The translations under genes were made by a program, and so were the position numbers. Positions 63,442 to 64,000 of a stretch of DNA of 64,000 bases are shown piece by piece. Numbering within the stretch: position 1 is the first letter of the stretch; each line of letters starts with the position of its first letter. Below the pieces are notes generated by a model. It was not told where the DNA came from. It did no database searches and saw only the letters and a list, made by a program, of their open reading frames with translations. This DNA comes from Clostridium_I sp047718555. GTDB taxonomy: Bacteria > Bacillota > Clostridia > Clostridiales > Clostridiaceae. Location of the stretch: contig NZ_JBDNRK010000017.1 of the NCBI RefSeq assembly GCF_047718555.1, positions 1-64,000 on the forward strand, written 5' to 3'.

Positions 63442-63571
63442 TTTTTCCTGCCTCTTTTTGGTTTTTATTTTAATTAAGTTTTTAAATAACAATAATTGTA
63501 AAATTAAACAAGTCATCATTTTGTGGTATAATGTTTTCGCTAAAAGCCCAAAATATTTTAACAAAGGATGA

Positions 63572-63628
63572 CTTGAATATGATACTTTTGTCATACTTGC
63601 TGATGCAGCTTATGATGATACCAATTAA
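63572..63628 (+). pseudogene. Possible transposase fragment (DDE region)
   Basis: An 18-codon open stretch on the plus strand reads LEYDTFVILADAAYDDTN before a stop. VILADAAYD resembles the second-aspartate region of IS4/IS1182-type transposases (V-AD-GYDS). It lies in the 210-nt gap between two transporter genes, with an 8-bp inverted repeat (AAGTCATC and GATGACTT) beside it. Chance resemblance is possible. Confidence 0.25.
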
Positions 63629-63651
63629 TATATAAATTTACTTTTTATCCA

Positions 63652-64000
63652 TTAAGCTGCTCTCCTTAAACCACCTTTGCTGCTAACTCCATAATTCTTG
63701 AAAACTGATCCTGCCACAACTCCTAAAACCTTATCTGTAACAAAACCCATAAGTCCCAATGAAATTAGCCCAATAAATACCCATTCAGTTTTAAAATACA
63801 ATCTGGCAGTCCATATAAGATAACCTATTCCTTCATTTGCAGCAAGCATTTCAGCTCCTACAATAGCTGCAAATGAATTACCCATAGCCAGTCTTACACC
63901 TGTAAAAACATGAGGAACAGAAGCAGGTATTATAACATTAAATAGTATTTGACTTTCTGATGCTCCTAAACATCTTGCTGCTCTTATCTTTTCCTCCTGA
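63652..64000 (-). CDS. ABC transporter permease, second SsuC type, partial
   Basis: The C-terminal 115 or so residues; the gene runs off the right edge. The visible part includes LGASESQILFNVIIPASVPHVFTGVRLAMGNSFAAIVGAEMLAANEGIGYLIWTARLYFKTEWVFIGLISLGLMGFVTDKVL, the typical SsuC EAA-loop and last helices. It is the permease for the binding protein at 62407 and ATPase at 61341. Confidence 0.88.
   Translation of the reverse strand, partial: QEEKIRAARCLGASESQILFNVIIPASVPHVFTGVRLAMGNSFAAIVGAEMLAANEGIGYLIWTARLYFKTEWVFIGLISLGLMGFVTDKVLGVVAGSVFKNYGVSSKGGLRRAA

Noticed and set aside
63441..63594. N-terminal extension of the second SsuA to 63594
   Set aside because: The added residues lack similarity to the family and no ribosome site precedes them; the lipoprotein signal begins at the 63441 start.

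Overview
The window is low-GC, AT-rich DNA with Clostridium-type gene content: a prkA-yhbH-spoVR sporulation set, S-box, glycine, preQ1 and TPP riboswitches, strong GGAGG ribosome binding sites, frequent TTG/GTG starts, and oxygen-sensitive radical SAM and iron-sulfur enzymes. It most resembles a strictly anaerobic, spore-forming member of Clostridium sensu stricto. This assignment is an inference from gene content and style; no species is named.

Left part (1-25.6 kb): two tandem small membrane proteins behind a SAM-I riboswitch; a TtcA-type tRNA thiolase; adenine deaminase; a QueT transporter behind a preQ1-I riboswitch; a MATE exporter; a flavoprotein; the prkA-yhbH-spoVR operon; a MarR-controlled drug exporter with a perfect palindromic operator; cobTUSC for the cobalamin lower loop; an M20 amidohydrolase; a heterodimeric ABC exporter; and a second DHA2 exporter. 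Middle part (25.6-46.7 kb): an ACT/DUF711 pair behind a glycine riboswitch; a TPP-controlled thiC-thiS-thiG-thiH-tenI operon; convergent genes for a TPR-GAF-GGDEF diguanylate cyclase and a dCache-PAS-GGDEF-EAL protein; a lysophospholipase-like hydrolase; a MoxR-DUF58-transglutaminase operon; and a secreted GxGYxYP protein.

Right part (46.7-64 kb): about 17 kb of genes, all on the minus strand, that looks like an organosulfur acquisition island. It holds two SsuABC-type transporters, two Cys-type sulfatases with their anaerobic maturase, a QueG-like iron-sulfur protein, an arylsulfotransferase-fold protein without a signal peptide, a radical SAM protein with an unusual CX8CX2C motif, and two nitrogenase component 1-like subunits. 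The transporter, radical SAM, nitrogenase-like and arylsulfotransferase genes form one apparent seven-gene operon. It has a near-consensus promoter and a leader carrying a strong attenuator hairpin that overlaps a 15-codon ORF. The nitrogenase-like pair shows 3+1 cysteines and lacks FeMo-cofactor ligands, so it resembles COR/DPOR-type reductases more than nitrogenase. No NifH-like reductase is present in the window. This is the best candidate for an undescribed system: import and reductive or radical breakdown of a sulfonate or sulfate ester for sulfur.

Two families of small structured repeats are scattered through the intergenic regions. Family 1 (about 125 nt) has two conserved hairpin modules with compensatory changes. 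Family 2 is a 57-162 nt palindrome with internally deleted copies. Family 2 copies sit between the preQ1 and glycine riboswitches and the genes they should control, and another lies directly before moxR. No rRNA, tRNA, CRISPR array or intact transposase was seen.
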